A stretch of 64,000 nucleotides of DNA from Macrotrachela quadricornifera. Taxonomy: Eukaryota > Rotifera > Eurotatoria > Philodinida > Philodinidae. The position numbers and the translations under genes were made by a program. The stretch is from the NCBI GenBank assembly GCA_022393335.1, contig JAJEKB010020545.1, positions 295,157-359,156 of the forward strand, read 5' to 3'. The notes below the pieces were generated by a model, which was not told the DNA's origin, ran no database searches, and saw only the letters and a program-made list of their open reading frames with translations. Within the stretch, counting starts at the first letter, position 1, and the number at the start of each line of letters is the position of its first letter. This document shows positions 50,490 to 59,553 of this stretch, in pieces.

Positions 50490-50766
50490 TTAGTCAGTAC
50501 AGATGCAATCTTTGTAATAGGGAACCCATGGACAATCTTCAGAACATTCACTTGGTTCACGTCGTTTTCCATGCATAACTTCTTTCATCGTCGTTGTTTC
50601 AAAACCGACAGTTTGAGAATCTTCATTATTAACTATATTTTGAAAAAGAAACTTTTATATAATTATTCATTTTCAATAAAATGTTACCTTTACTTGGAAT
50701 ATTCATGCAGTTAACTACGCCCAATAAAAAAATCACGAGGACAATAATCAATAATTTTTGTTGCAT
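50490..50766 (-). CDS. Small secreted four-cysteine peptide precursor, 73 aa, 2 exons
   Basis: Exon 1 (50,688-50,766) and exon 2 (50,490-50,632) join across a 55-bp intron (GTAACA to ATATAG) into 73 codons. Residues 1-20 form a signal peptide (MQQKLLIIVLVIFLLGVVNC). A short acidic/Thr-containing propeptide follows and ends in the basic site KRR at about residues 49-51. The last 22 residues, from EPSECSED, hold four cysteines spaced C-x3-C-x8-C-x-C. This prepropeptide layout is shared by neuropeptides, defensin-like peptides and small secreted toxins, but the sequence matches nothing I know. It would be made in the secretory pathway, cleaved by a furin-like convertase and released. Each exon is below usual ORF cut-offs, so automated annotation could miss it. 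Confidence 0.75.
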
Positions 50767-51140
50767 GATTTTATAATATAGACAATGAGGATATGATATT
50801 CATGGATTGATTTACTCTATATATATTAAGTCATTGAACAAAGAATTGAACTCTTTGAATATAACAATAATCATTGTTTTCTTTAAATCTGAATAGCGAA
50901 TAAAAATAATTTCTATTCTAACGCTCATTATCCATCATACTTTATTGGTTCAATTTTGTCTTCTTTATGTATAATGAACTTTTTATCGATCATTATTCTT
51001 CTCTCTCTGCTTTTCTTACCGTGTGTATGTGATATTAAAGAAAAGAGACGATTAATTGGTGTAAGAATATGAATGTTTACATTGATGAACAATCAAGTTT
51101 TTCATCTGATAGGAAACTTTAAACCCAAATTATCTCGTTC
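50767..51140. other. Intergenic, no gene seen
   Basis: This is the presumed 5' flank of the small-peptide gene. AT-rich, with no clear promoter motif. Confidence 0.35.
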
Positions 51141-51990
51141 ATTCAAAAGCTGAGACGCACAGTTGCAGCTAATAACAGATCTACAGTAGCAATATTCATT
51201 GACTTCATGTCTGCATTCGACAATATGTGAATACTCCACCCCGTAATGAATTACATATACCGCTCCAACTATTAAAGTAGATTTTTAACTGGTTGAGAAA
51301 TAGATCGTTTTATGTTTGTCAGGATGATCAGAAATCGCGATTAGAATTAGATAAAAGAGCAGCAATTGCCCCTAAGCAACTTGATTGTTTTTTAAAAGAT
51401 ATAATTTTACCGATCAATATTACTAAAACTAAAGCTGATTTTATTCACAGTGTTGTTGCATCTCTTTATCCTAAATAGTGGTTTAATTCGCAAGAAATAG
51501 AATTTGTTGATAGATTTAAATATCTGGGAGTATAATATACATCAGTGAAAGATTTAAGATCATCATCAAAGTTCATAATGTCATGAAGACAAATGTTTAG
51601 AACAATTAATAAGAAGGAAATGAAAATTTGCAATAAAACTTTTTATAATTACGTTCTCCTGCATTACAAATGGCTCTTTACCATCTGATTCTTCTCTACG
51701 GAGAAACAAAGAAATAATCGAACATAAATTCTGTATCAGACTGAAAATTGTCCATGGAATGTATGACTGGCACGATTTTACTACATTAGTTATAACTAGG
51801 AAGAAATCTATATATGATTTTCTTTTTGTTTATTGAAGAAAATTAGTGCATCACCTGATAACATCTACCGAATCTCTTGCATTTCAACTAAGTTTGAATA
51901 CCTATCTGTTATTAACTGATGTTAATAAATGGTAGATGAGAGAAGTGGGATTTAGAATGAACAGTATATTTTATAATAGATTAGCTAGGC
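51141..51990 (+). mobile_element. LINE reverse-transcriptase relic
   Basis: Three pieces in differing frames follow the order of a non-LTR reverse transcriptase. VAIFIDFMSAFDNM (about 51,187-51,228) is catalytic motif A with the first Asp. NRSFYVCQDDQKSRLELDKR follows and normally leads to GVPQGS. Then INITKTKADFIHSVV with EFVDRFKYLGV (about 51,410-51,530) is the region after the YxDD motif. Motif C (YxDD) and the block before it are missing, so about 150 bp has been deleted. A tail with HKFCIRLKIVHGMYDWHDF extends to about 51,980. Stops and frameshifts abound; no poly(A) tail or target duplication is seen. Confidence 0.75.
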
Positions 51991-53307
51991 AAGCGAAGAA
52001 TTGTCTCATTTTATATTTCAATATTCTATATCATCATCCCAGAGATTTGACTTGTTTGTTTGTTTCTTTTTCCACATCTGGTCGGTAATGTTTTTCACTT
52101 TGCATTGTTATCTTCATATTTTTTTCTCTTCTCTCTCATCTTTATATTTCCTCTTCTTTTTAAATTCTATTGCGAACCAAAACATTTATATGATATAAGC
52201 GTAAGTAGTTCATTAATGTTGTGTAGAAATTGTAGTGAGTCATATTCACTTGAAGATATCATAAATCCTTTTATCTTTAAATCAATAAATCAAGGAAAAT
52301 GTCTCGTAGTGACTTACTATTACTGAAAGATTTAGAAATATAGATGTTGATAACGTTTATTCGCTAATCGAACATATTAAACGAAAATAATCTATTGCTC
52401 ATTTTCTTTTTCTTTCGTTCTGTTGTATCATTATCAGTGGCCGAGCGTCGTGAATCTAGATGAGGCTCATAAGATTTTTCTTCTCGTATTAAAATACGAC
52501 GCTGAAATTTTTCTCATGGTGTCAAGCAGATATCTTTTCAACTTCAATAAACGAATAAATTCTTCCTATTGTTAGACAATTGAGAATCAAAGAATTATTC
52601 GTTTTTCAAAGAGTTCTCCCATGATTAAAAATTAATTATAAAAAGTTTACATTATCATTAGCTTAGAATCGTATGTAGACCGTACTGAAATATTGTGAGT
52701 CTTCGTTCTTCACTATTTGTCTTAGACTCAGAGTCATATTTTTAGCATCATTAAACACCATCTAGTGCTGTAAAATGGTCGAGACAATAGTTTGTAAAAA
52801 AAAAACATGTATTCTGTGTAGTGATTTGTACATACCACCCCCCCCCCCCCCAATGTGAATTAAGAAATATCTATAATTATAGGAAAAAAAGGCATTATTC
52901 AAAATTTTTATTGAATCTAATTAGTATTTACTAATGTTAAAACACATCATAGAAAGGTAAACACTATTGACATCATCGTTGTCTACCCCCATTTATTACT
53001 TTTTGATGATAACGGACAAAAAAACAGCCGTATTTACCTGCACATGTATACAGACACCATTGTGTATAATAAAATCATCCAACCATATCTATTTACTTGG
53101 TTTTTTCCAACATAACACACTTTTACTACCACTTACAGCAATAAATGCAACTGATAGATCGATTGCTCTGTATTTTTCATACTTAATTGTGTTCGTCTTC
53201 ATTTTATATGACTTTCTCTCGAATGATGTTAAAATACGCATTTTTGAATCAAATTGATATTATTCTAATCCGACCTTTGTTTTCATTTCAAATTCTTTTG
53301 GTTATGC
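51991..53307. other. Intergenic with poly-C tract
   Basis: An uninterrupted run of 14 C occupies 52,838-52,851, shortly after a run of A. Frames at 52,001-52,326 and 52,967-53,257 are hydrophobic but have no recognisable domain. The right end carries the target duplication of the transposon. Confidence 0.45.
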
Positions 53308-53315
53308 TTGAAAAG
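53308..53315. repeat. Target-site duplication, left copy
   Basis: The 8-mer TTGAAAAG directly abuts the left inverted repeat of the transposon and is repeated exactly at its right end (59,375-59,382). Confidence 0.93.
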
Positions 53316-53329
53316 CAAGGGGGAAAAAG

Positions 53330-53494
53330 CGGATCCTTATAGATCCTCACGGATCCTAACATCCGTCAGGATCCACAAGGATCCATGGGGATCCAAAGGG
53401 ATCCATGGGGATCCGTGAGGATCTATAAGGATCCAAGAGGATCCATAAGGATCCATAAGGATCCAAGAGGATCCAAGAGGATCCATTATATAGA
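53330..53494. repeat. Left subterminal GGATCC array
   Basis: About 15 GGATCC or near-GGATCC hexamers are spaced mostly 10-11 bp apart, with units such as AGGATCCATA and AGGATCCAAG. This is likely a transposase-binding region. Units read in the same direction as those of the right array although the outer ends are inverted. Confidence 0.88.
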
Positions 53495-53919
53495 TTATTG
53501 TTCCATGTAATACGTGACTACTAGAAGGTTAATTAGTCCTTATTTTACATGTATTATCCCACCTGAATACTATATCAAGACTTTACGACTATCCTGAGTA
53601 CAGAAAAAAAAGAATTGAAGTATTTGCTTACGTTGTATTGTCTTTTGGTCACATATGGATTTTAATAATTTTTAAAGATTTGTGAATTTTAGTAATACAA
53701 ACGGCACCATTGAAAAGAATGTCATGATTTAGTGTTTCTACTAATAACTTTTTCTTTATATTGATTATTTTATATTCTCTACGTAAGAAGCACTAGTGAT
53801 ATTAGCAATATACTGTCACTTATTTACAGAAACGTTTTAAAAAATGTATATTGAAATTCATTTTACAATCTTTATTGAAATATAGTGTCTAATATTATAA
53901 ATGAATGTACATAAATACA

Positions 53920-56900
53920 TCAGTTTTGATTTTTTGTTTGTTGGACTCGTATTTGTCTGTCAGAAGACAAAGAGTTTTTATTAATGGTCAACATCCTTGC
54001 AGCAGTCTGTTTATGAATATACTTTTGTTTGTTATTGATAAAAATTTTGAAATAATGACATGTTTTTGCTGGATTAATTGTATCAAAGATCTTCATCCCT
54101 TGAAATGTTTGTTTGGACACTGTTAAATGATAAGGATTACGACAATCATCATCTGAAGAATCCTCATCAGATTCAGAATCAATTTCAGGATAATCAATAA
54201 CAATATTATTATTATTATTATTATTGACATTATCATCATCATCTGAGTCTTCTTCGTCGTTATTATTACTGACGACAGAATAATCAATTGTTGAATTTTT
54301 GGTAAGTTGTTGAAAGACAAATGAGCTAAGTTTTTTCATATCATTTAGCTTATGTTTTTTCAATGATTCAATTAAATTTAACTCTGCCATAATTAATTCG
54401 GCTTCATGATAAGCTTTAATAATCATTTTTTCAATATCATTTAATGTTAATGTAAATAGATTTTGATTATTCATTGATTTATTCGATTCATTAGGCAGAT
54501 GCTTGTGATGAACAGGAAATTTTAATGAACATGTGGTGTCATTCAATTCTTCAGTAGATTTTATATGATTTAAAATTGAAATTTTTCCTACTTTGTTCAT
54601 GAATTCATATACGGAAAAGTTGGTCATTGATGAAAACGTGCCGCTCAAGGATCGAGCGGTGCGAAATGTAGCTTCACACGCTTGACTACTGAATAGATAA
54701 GTATTTAATGAATACGGTGGCAATTGTCCTGTAGATACTAATACAATTATCGATGTTAAACAATGAATATTTATTTCTGCTGAATAAAAAGCAGATTTTG
54801 TTATGAAATACTTATCTTTCTCTTGTGTAGAAAGATTTTGATTAAGTTGAATACTACTCCTATGAAGCAAAAAGAAAATAAATAAAAAGTATATGTTGAT
54901 TTTGATTACCACCACATTCTATATGAAAAGACAACTATCCATCCAAAGAGCAAACGATCCTGAATACATGTACTCGATTTAACATATGTTAGAATTATTA
55001 ATTTTAATAAATATAAATATGTATAAGTAGCTCTAGCATTTATTTGCTTCAATAAATTTAATACATCATCAGATGTTATTTTGAGACATGATGAATAATT
55101 TTGCCTATCATGAGGATATATATCAGTTTTAACCAAATTATGTTCAATTTTGGAATAATTTTCAAGTATTTGAAACAGATAATTTACATTAATATCTTGA
55201 CCATTAATACACAAGTTTGCTGTATTTGATAATAAACGATTTCTGATTTTAGTTACAAGATGAGTACCATCTTGCATGCAAAGAAATGACTGGATTTTTC
55301 TCATGAAAAAAAAATGCCATGTAGGTGGAATTCCAATATCAAGAAGCATGTCGTTCCCAGTAATTAAATCGATATTTGGTGCTCGAGTAAAAAATCCTAA
55401 TGCTAATCGCATAGCTTTGAGATATTTCGGTGCACAATCAGATGAAAAACCTACAAGATGAATATCTCGTTCTTTACATTCATTATATAAATATATCCAT
55501 CTTCGAAGAATATCTGTTGCCGTGACTTTATCATCCGTCCCATAAGCTGAAAGGATATACGGTCTTGAATGTACATTTGATGAATTGTTTGTTAGTATAG
55601 GCTCAATTAAATGTGTATTAATTAAACTTGATCTGTTGGTATGTTGAAACCATTGTTCCAATTCATGATAATTATCGGTTTTGAATGTATTCATTGAAGG
55701 TAAGCCATTCATCAATGGTGGAGAAAATCCAATGAAACAGTCATTTGTAGAATCATAAAAGATTGACTTGATGACACCAGTTGTATCTTCAGACTACAAA
55801 GGAAAAATATTTGATAAAGTATGGGTAATAATATCAATGAAAAGTGAATCCTGACAAATTTTTGATGAGAGGAATAGTACATATTAATGAACCCCAAAAA
55901 AAAGGAGATTTACAGATCCCCTGGAAAGGACCTGTAGATTTCTGAAAGTATCCAGATGTGTCCAAAGTTTCGAAAAAAGGATAAAAAATTCGACAGAACC
56001 TTTAAAAGGTTCTGTCGAGTACCCACTAGCAGAAGCATCTCTTACGAAACCTTTTGTTTAGGTTCCGTACAGCAAAAAAATGTTTCGTATGAGATGGATC
56101 TGCTAGAGAGTACTCCACAGAACTTTTAAAAGGTTCTGTCCAAATTTTTATCCTTTTTTTGAAACTTTAGACACATTTGGATGCTTTTAGAAAGTTACGG
56201 AACCCCTTCGGGAGTTCTGCAAATATCCTTTTTCTTCAAAGGACTCAATAACGTTTTTAAAAGTTTCTTCAGTATTCAATGATCAATACAAAAAAGCCGC
56301 ACTATTCATGGAAATCTGTCACATATTTATGTGTATCGAAATAACGATCAATTTTTACTCTGATACCTGTTTCCTTCTCTTTTTTGTCAGATTCTCTCAA
56401 TGAAAAATAATTCATTCATTTTGGTTGATCTTCATCGACTAAAATATACTCTGTAATTCTTGAAATTGTACAAGATTATGTTCATTATCTTCGATCTTCA
56501 ATTTTTATCAAGTGCCTACCGAAAAGACATAATTTGCATCAATTGTAACTAAGTGATTTTTGAGTAAATCAAATCTAAATTCACATTCACGTAAATGTAA
56601 ATTAATATTTTCATTGTATTTATTTAATGTAGTAATTGAAGGTAAAGCACCAGGTAAATTTATACGAACGAATTCGTATGCATGATGTCCTGATAATATA
56701 TGTAATGTTGATGCAAATTTATTAATAATTTCGTCAAATGTGTAATTATTACTAGGTCGTTTCATATTCTTCAAAAAGTTATCAATAAAGATTTGTGAAA
56801 ATGGTTTACGTTCACTTGGTTCGATTTTTTGTGTATTAGCATTGGTAAAACTGTATGTATGGTCATTTTTTTCTTGAACTATGATATAATTAAATATGTT

Positions 56901-57252
56901 ACTGTCGGAAGTGAAATTAGCTAGTAATACCTTTTTTTGATTTTTGATGTTTCTTTAATAATTCAATAAACAACTCAATGTTTGATCGAATTCCTGCCTT
57001 TACAACAGGTTGCATACTTTCATCGACGAAACAAGCTCGTTCTTTTAACCTATTTATTTCTTTATTATTGATAATAAAAAATGAAAAGACATCTGGTATT
57101 CTTAATAAAATCTGAGCGTTTTTTATTTTTTGTATCTTTAGGATGGCAGCTTCATCAACACCAACAAATTCTTCAACAAAATCATAAAAGGCATCGTCCG
57201 AAAGTGATGGAATAATGTCGAGAAACTGTGATAAATCTTTAATATTAGCCAT
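53920..57252 (-). CDS. DDE-like transposase, 834 aa, 4 exons
   Basis: Exons 56,931-57,252, 56,520-56,878, 54,910-55,793 and 53,920-54,859 splice in frame (835 codons with the stop). Residues 1-107 form a helical domain (FYDFVEEFVGVDE, KIQKIKNAQILLRIPDV, PVVKAGI) shared with the companion protein. Candidate catalytic acids are Asp221 in VTIDANYVFS, Asp346 in HLVGFSSDCAPKYL (or Asp402 in LCMQDGTHLVTKIRNRLL) and Glu584 in QACEATFRTARSLSGTF. I recall the last two motif types from uncharacterised animal transposon proteins. A long acidic run (DEEDSDDDD, then poly-Asn) and a basic tail close the protein. The third intron-like gap (55,794-56,519) is long because of a nested foldback element. Function, cutting and pasting the element, is inferred from the motifs and the termini. 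Confidence 0.82.
55904..56236. mobile_element. Foldback element nested in the transposase intron
   Basis: Inverted arms of about 140 bp (AAAAGGA, CAAAGTTTCGAAAAAAGG, CGACAGAACCTTTAAAAGGT on the left; diverged complements on the right) meet around 56,050. Palindromic AGAACCTTTAAAAGGTTCT cores occur in both arms. It lies inside the intron joining the VFS and SEDTTG exons, so it need not disrupt the protein. Non-coding. Confidence 0.82.
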
Positions 57253-57555
57253 AGTTGAAAGATGTTGAAAAACTATTTGAAAAATTGTATGTTATCTATT
57301 AAACCAATTAAACTAGCAGCAAGTTATTAAAGATGTACAACTAAATTCAAAATTTGTTTATAATTTTATTTAAAATAATTTAACTATACATCAAAGTGAA
57401 AAAAGAACAAAAAAAAAAGGTAATTTCTATCAATAGGACCTAATATAAACGATTACAAGAAAACAAAAATAAATCCATATATGTTATAAATGTTAATTGT
57501 CTAAAATATAAAGAACATATAAAATAATCAGCTATTGTATGTAATTCAAGTATTA
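57253..57555. other. Spacer between the two transposon genes
   Basis: About 300 bp of AT-rich sequence holds the 3' end of the companion gene's transcript and the transposase promoter. No motif is seen. Confidence 0.45.
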
Positions 57556-58569
57556 TCAAGTTTTTGATCTTTTTAAAGTTGTTGAGGATGTTGAATGTGG
57601 TAAAGATCGTTTTTTTCCAGCACCAGATGAATTTTGTAAAACTGAATGATTGGTTTCAGTTTGAAAACTATCATTATCTTTTGTTGAATTATTGTCATTA
57701 GAATCTTCTTCAGAATCATAATCAATATTTTGTGAAATATTAGTCGATGAATTATTCATTTCATTTGAATTTGTATTTAATTGTTGTTTTTTTTTCTTCA
57801 TCATAAGGCATTGACTACTCTTAATATGTTTGAAATATGACGATAGTTGAAATGAATCTGTTTTTGATCGATAATTGATTTTAATCAATGAATTACATTT
57901 GCACTTAATATATCCTTCTGTATCTTTATCCAAAAAAGTTAAGAATATCGTGTAATCCTGTTTATTTTGTAAAGTAATATAGGTAAAGGTATTCAATGAA
58001 AATTTTTCAATACGAGTAGAGATTAAGTCAATATAATCTTTAATTGACATGGATTGTAATGCTGTAGTAGTTGTTGATGGTGTTAATGTTAAGTCGATAG
58101 AATGTGCATTTGATGCTGAATTACTTGTTGTTTGTACTAATGTTGAATTGGAAGAATCTAAATTTGATTGATTCAATAATGGTATAAATGTCGAACAATG
58201 ATTTTTGTTCGAAAAACGTGATGATTTTTTTGAACGTTTTGTTCGTTTGATATATTCTGTATTTTTTTCTCTAAGTGCAACTAATAAATCATCAATACCA
58301 CCTTTAATTCCTGATTTTACAACAAATTGATTATTATTGTTTTCATCAATAAAACATATACGATCTTGAATATCAACAAGTTCTTTGCATTTTATATTAA
58401 CTACAGCTAAAACATCTGGAACATTAAGTAATGCTCTAACATTTTTGATAGACTGTATTTTGAATAATAACATTTCATCAACACCTAAGCAAGTTTTAAT
58501 AAATTCATAAAATTCATCATTTGCAAGAAAAAGAGTTTCGTCAGGTAAATTATTTAAATCGATGGACAT
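57556..58569 (-). CDS. Transposon companion protein, 337 aa
   Basis: This is a single intact frame inside the transposon, upstream of and co-oriented with the transposase. Residues 1-103 are homologous to the transposase N-terminus: FYEFIKTCLGVDE, KIQSIKNVRALLNVPDV and QFVVKSGIKGGIDDLL align with FYDF, KIQKIKN, LLRIPDV and PVVKAGI. A basic patch (KRTKRSKKSSR) follows, resembling a nuclear signal. Near residues 214-258, GYIKCKC and then SSYFKHIKSSQC form a C-x-C/H-x5-C arrangement that could bind zinc and DNA. The tail is acidic, then basic. There are no catalytic motifs. It could be a DNA-binding co-factor, a regulator that competes with the transposase, or a domain dimerising with it; these are inferences from the shared domain. 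Confidence 0.75.
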   Translation of the reverse strand: MSIDLNNLPDETLFLANDEFYEFIKTCLGVDEMLLFKIQSIKNVRALLNVPDVLAVVNIKCKELVDIQDRICFIDENNNNQFVVKSGIKGGIDDLLVALREKNTEYIKRTKRSKKSSRFSNKNHCSTFIPLLNQSNLDSSNSTLVQTTSNSASNAHSIDLTLTPSTTTTALQSMSIKDYIDLISTRIEKFSLNTFTYITLQNKQDYTIFLTFLDKDTEGYIKCKCNSLIKINYRSKTDSFQLSSYFKHIKSSQCLMMKKKKQQLNTNSNEMNNSSTNISQNIDYDSEEDSNDNNSTKDNDSFQTETNHSVLQNSSGAGKKRSLPHSTSSTTLKRSKT

Positions 58570-59109
58570 CGTTCTTTATGATGTTTAATAAAAAATAGAT
58601 GTATTTGAACAGGAACTAAGATGCATATAATCAGAGGAAAAGATGCAGTGTATGCAAATGTTTGCGTTATATATATATAAATTTGTTTCTTCTCTGTGCG
58701 AGACAAAAAGGATAAAGAATCTGATGTTTATTACTATTACAAAAATTCACACTCAAATTAAAATTTGTTTGAACTCTAAAACCATATTTAAATGAATTGT
58801 AATGTATTCGTATTCTATACGATCATTTTCATACTATTCATCCAATTAAATATCAGAATTAGATATACTGCATGGCTTTAAATTTACTCTATATTGTAGC
58901 TTTCGATTAAATAATATGACGTGCATTTTTATTAATTTGAGACCATTCCAATACGTAGAAATTTGTTTTTATGAAGTCGCATTCAATAGAGACAACTATA
59001 CAATGAACCTTAACACACGCCAAATAGTATCGTTATAGAAGCAGTCGCAATATAAGAAGAGAAATTAAGAAGCAAAATAACCTTGACGATAATTGTAGAC
59101 TTCTTTTAG
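58570..59109. other. Transposon right interior, non-coding
   Basis: About 540 bp lies between the companion gene's start and the right GGATCC array. It should hold the companion promoter. A TATATATATATAAA stretch at about 58,669-58,682, some 100 bp before the ATG on the minus strand, is a possible TATA element. Confidence 0.4.
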
Positions 59110-59366
59110 GATCAACAAGGATCTCCCAGGATTTATGAGGATCCATCAGGATCCATTAGGATCCATCAGGATCCATCAGGATCCNNNNNNNNNNCCATTA
59201 GGATCCATCAGGATCCATCAGGATCCATTAGGATCCATCAGAATCCATCAGGATCCATCAGGATCCATTAGGATCCATCAGGATCCATTAGGGTCCATCA
59301 GGATCCATTAGGGTCCATCAGGATCCAAAAACTTCAGAGGATCCGAGGATCCAGGATCCGCTTTTT
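59110..59366. repeat. Right subterminal GGATCC array with assembly gap
   Basis: More than 20 units of (A/T)(C/T)AGGATCCA-type 10-mers occur, most often AGGATCCATC and AGGATCCATT. N bases at 59,185-59,194 mark an unresolved stretch, so copy number is a minimum. The array is longer and more homogeneous than the left one. Confidence 0.88.
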
Positions 59367-59374
59367 TCCCCTTG

Positions 59375-59382
59375 TTGAAAAG
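59375..59382. repeat. Target-site duplication, right copy
   Basis: TTGAAAAG, identical to 53,308-53,315. It marks the insertion point upstream of the ADP-ribosyltransferase gene. Confidence 0.93.
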
Positions 59383-59553
59383 TGTATGAAATGTATTAGA
59401 GTGCTGAACTTTCAAATCTTTAAATATTTCTCTAATCATTTGGCAATATATCATCAAAACACTGAAATAATCCATTGACTTCACTGTCATATCGGTAAAA
59501 AATAAAATATTATATATTTTATACTTTTTAGAAAAATTTCAAGAAAGTAAACA

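Larger units (their letters stand above)
53316..59374. mobile_element. Complete 6.06-kb two-gene DNA transposon
   Basis: The element starts CAAGGGGGAAAAAGCGG and ends with the inverted complement, differing at one base over 21 positions. It is bounded by an exact 8-bp duplication. Just inside each end is an array of a 10-bp GGATCC-containing unit. Two genes on the minus strand fill the interior: a 337-aa companion (57,556-58,569) and a four-exon, 834-aa transposase (53,920-57,252). An 8-bp duplication is shared by hAT, P/THAP9-like and some other superfamilies; the termini and proteins do not let me choose. A foldback element sits in the largest transposase intron. Ten N bases interrupt the right array, so the true length may differ. 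The right end is 171 bp upstream of the next gene's ATG. Confidence 0.92.

Noticed and set aside
52967..53257. 96-codon hydrophobic frame as a membrane protein
   Set aside because: No start context, no homologue recognised, and Ile/Phe-rich AT sequence gives such frames by chance.
53330..53494. GGATCC repeats as an independent satellite
   Set aside because: They are bounded by the transposon's ends and matched by a second array at the other terminus, so they belong to the element.
53905..54126. Plus-strand 73-codon frame
   Set aside because: Antisense shadow of the last transposase exon.
54123..54320. 65-codon frame rich in Ile and Met
   Set aside because: It is an out-of-frame reading of the acidic Asp/Asn run of the transposase.
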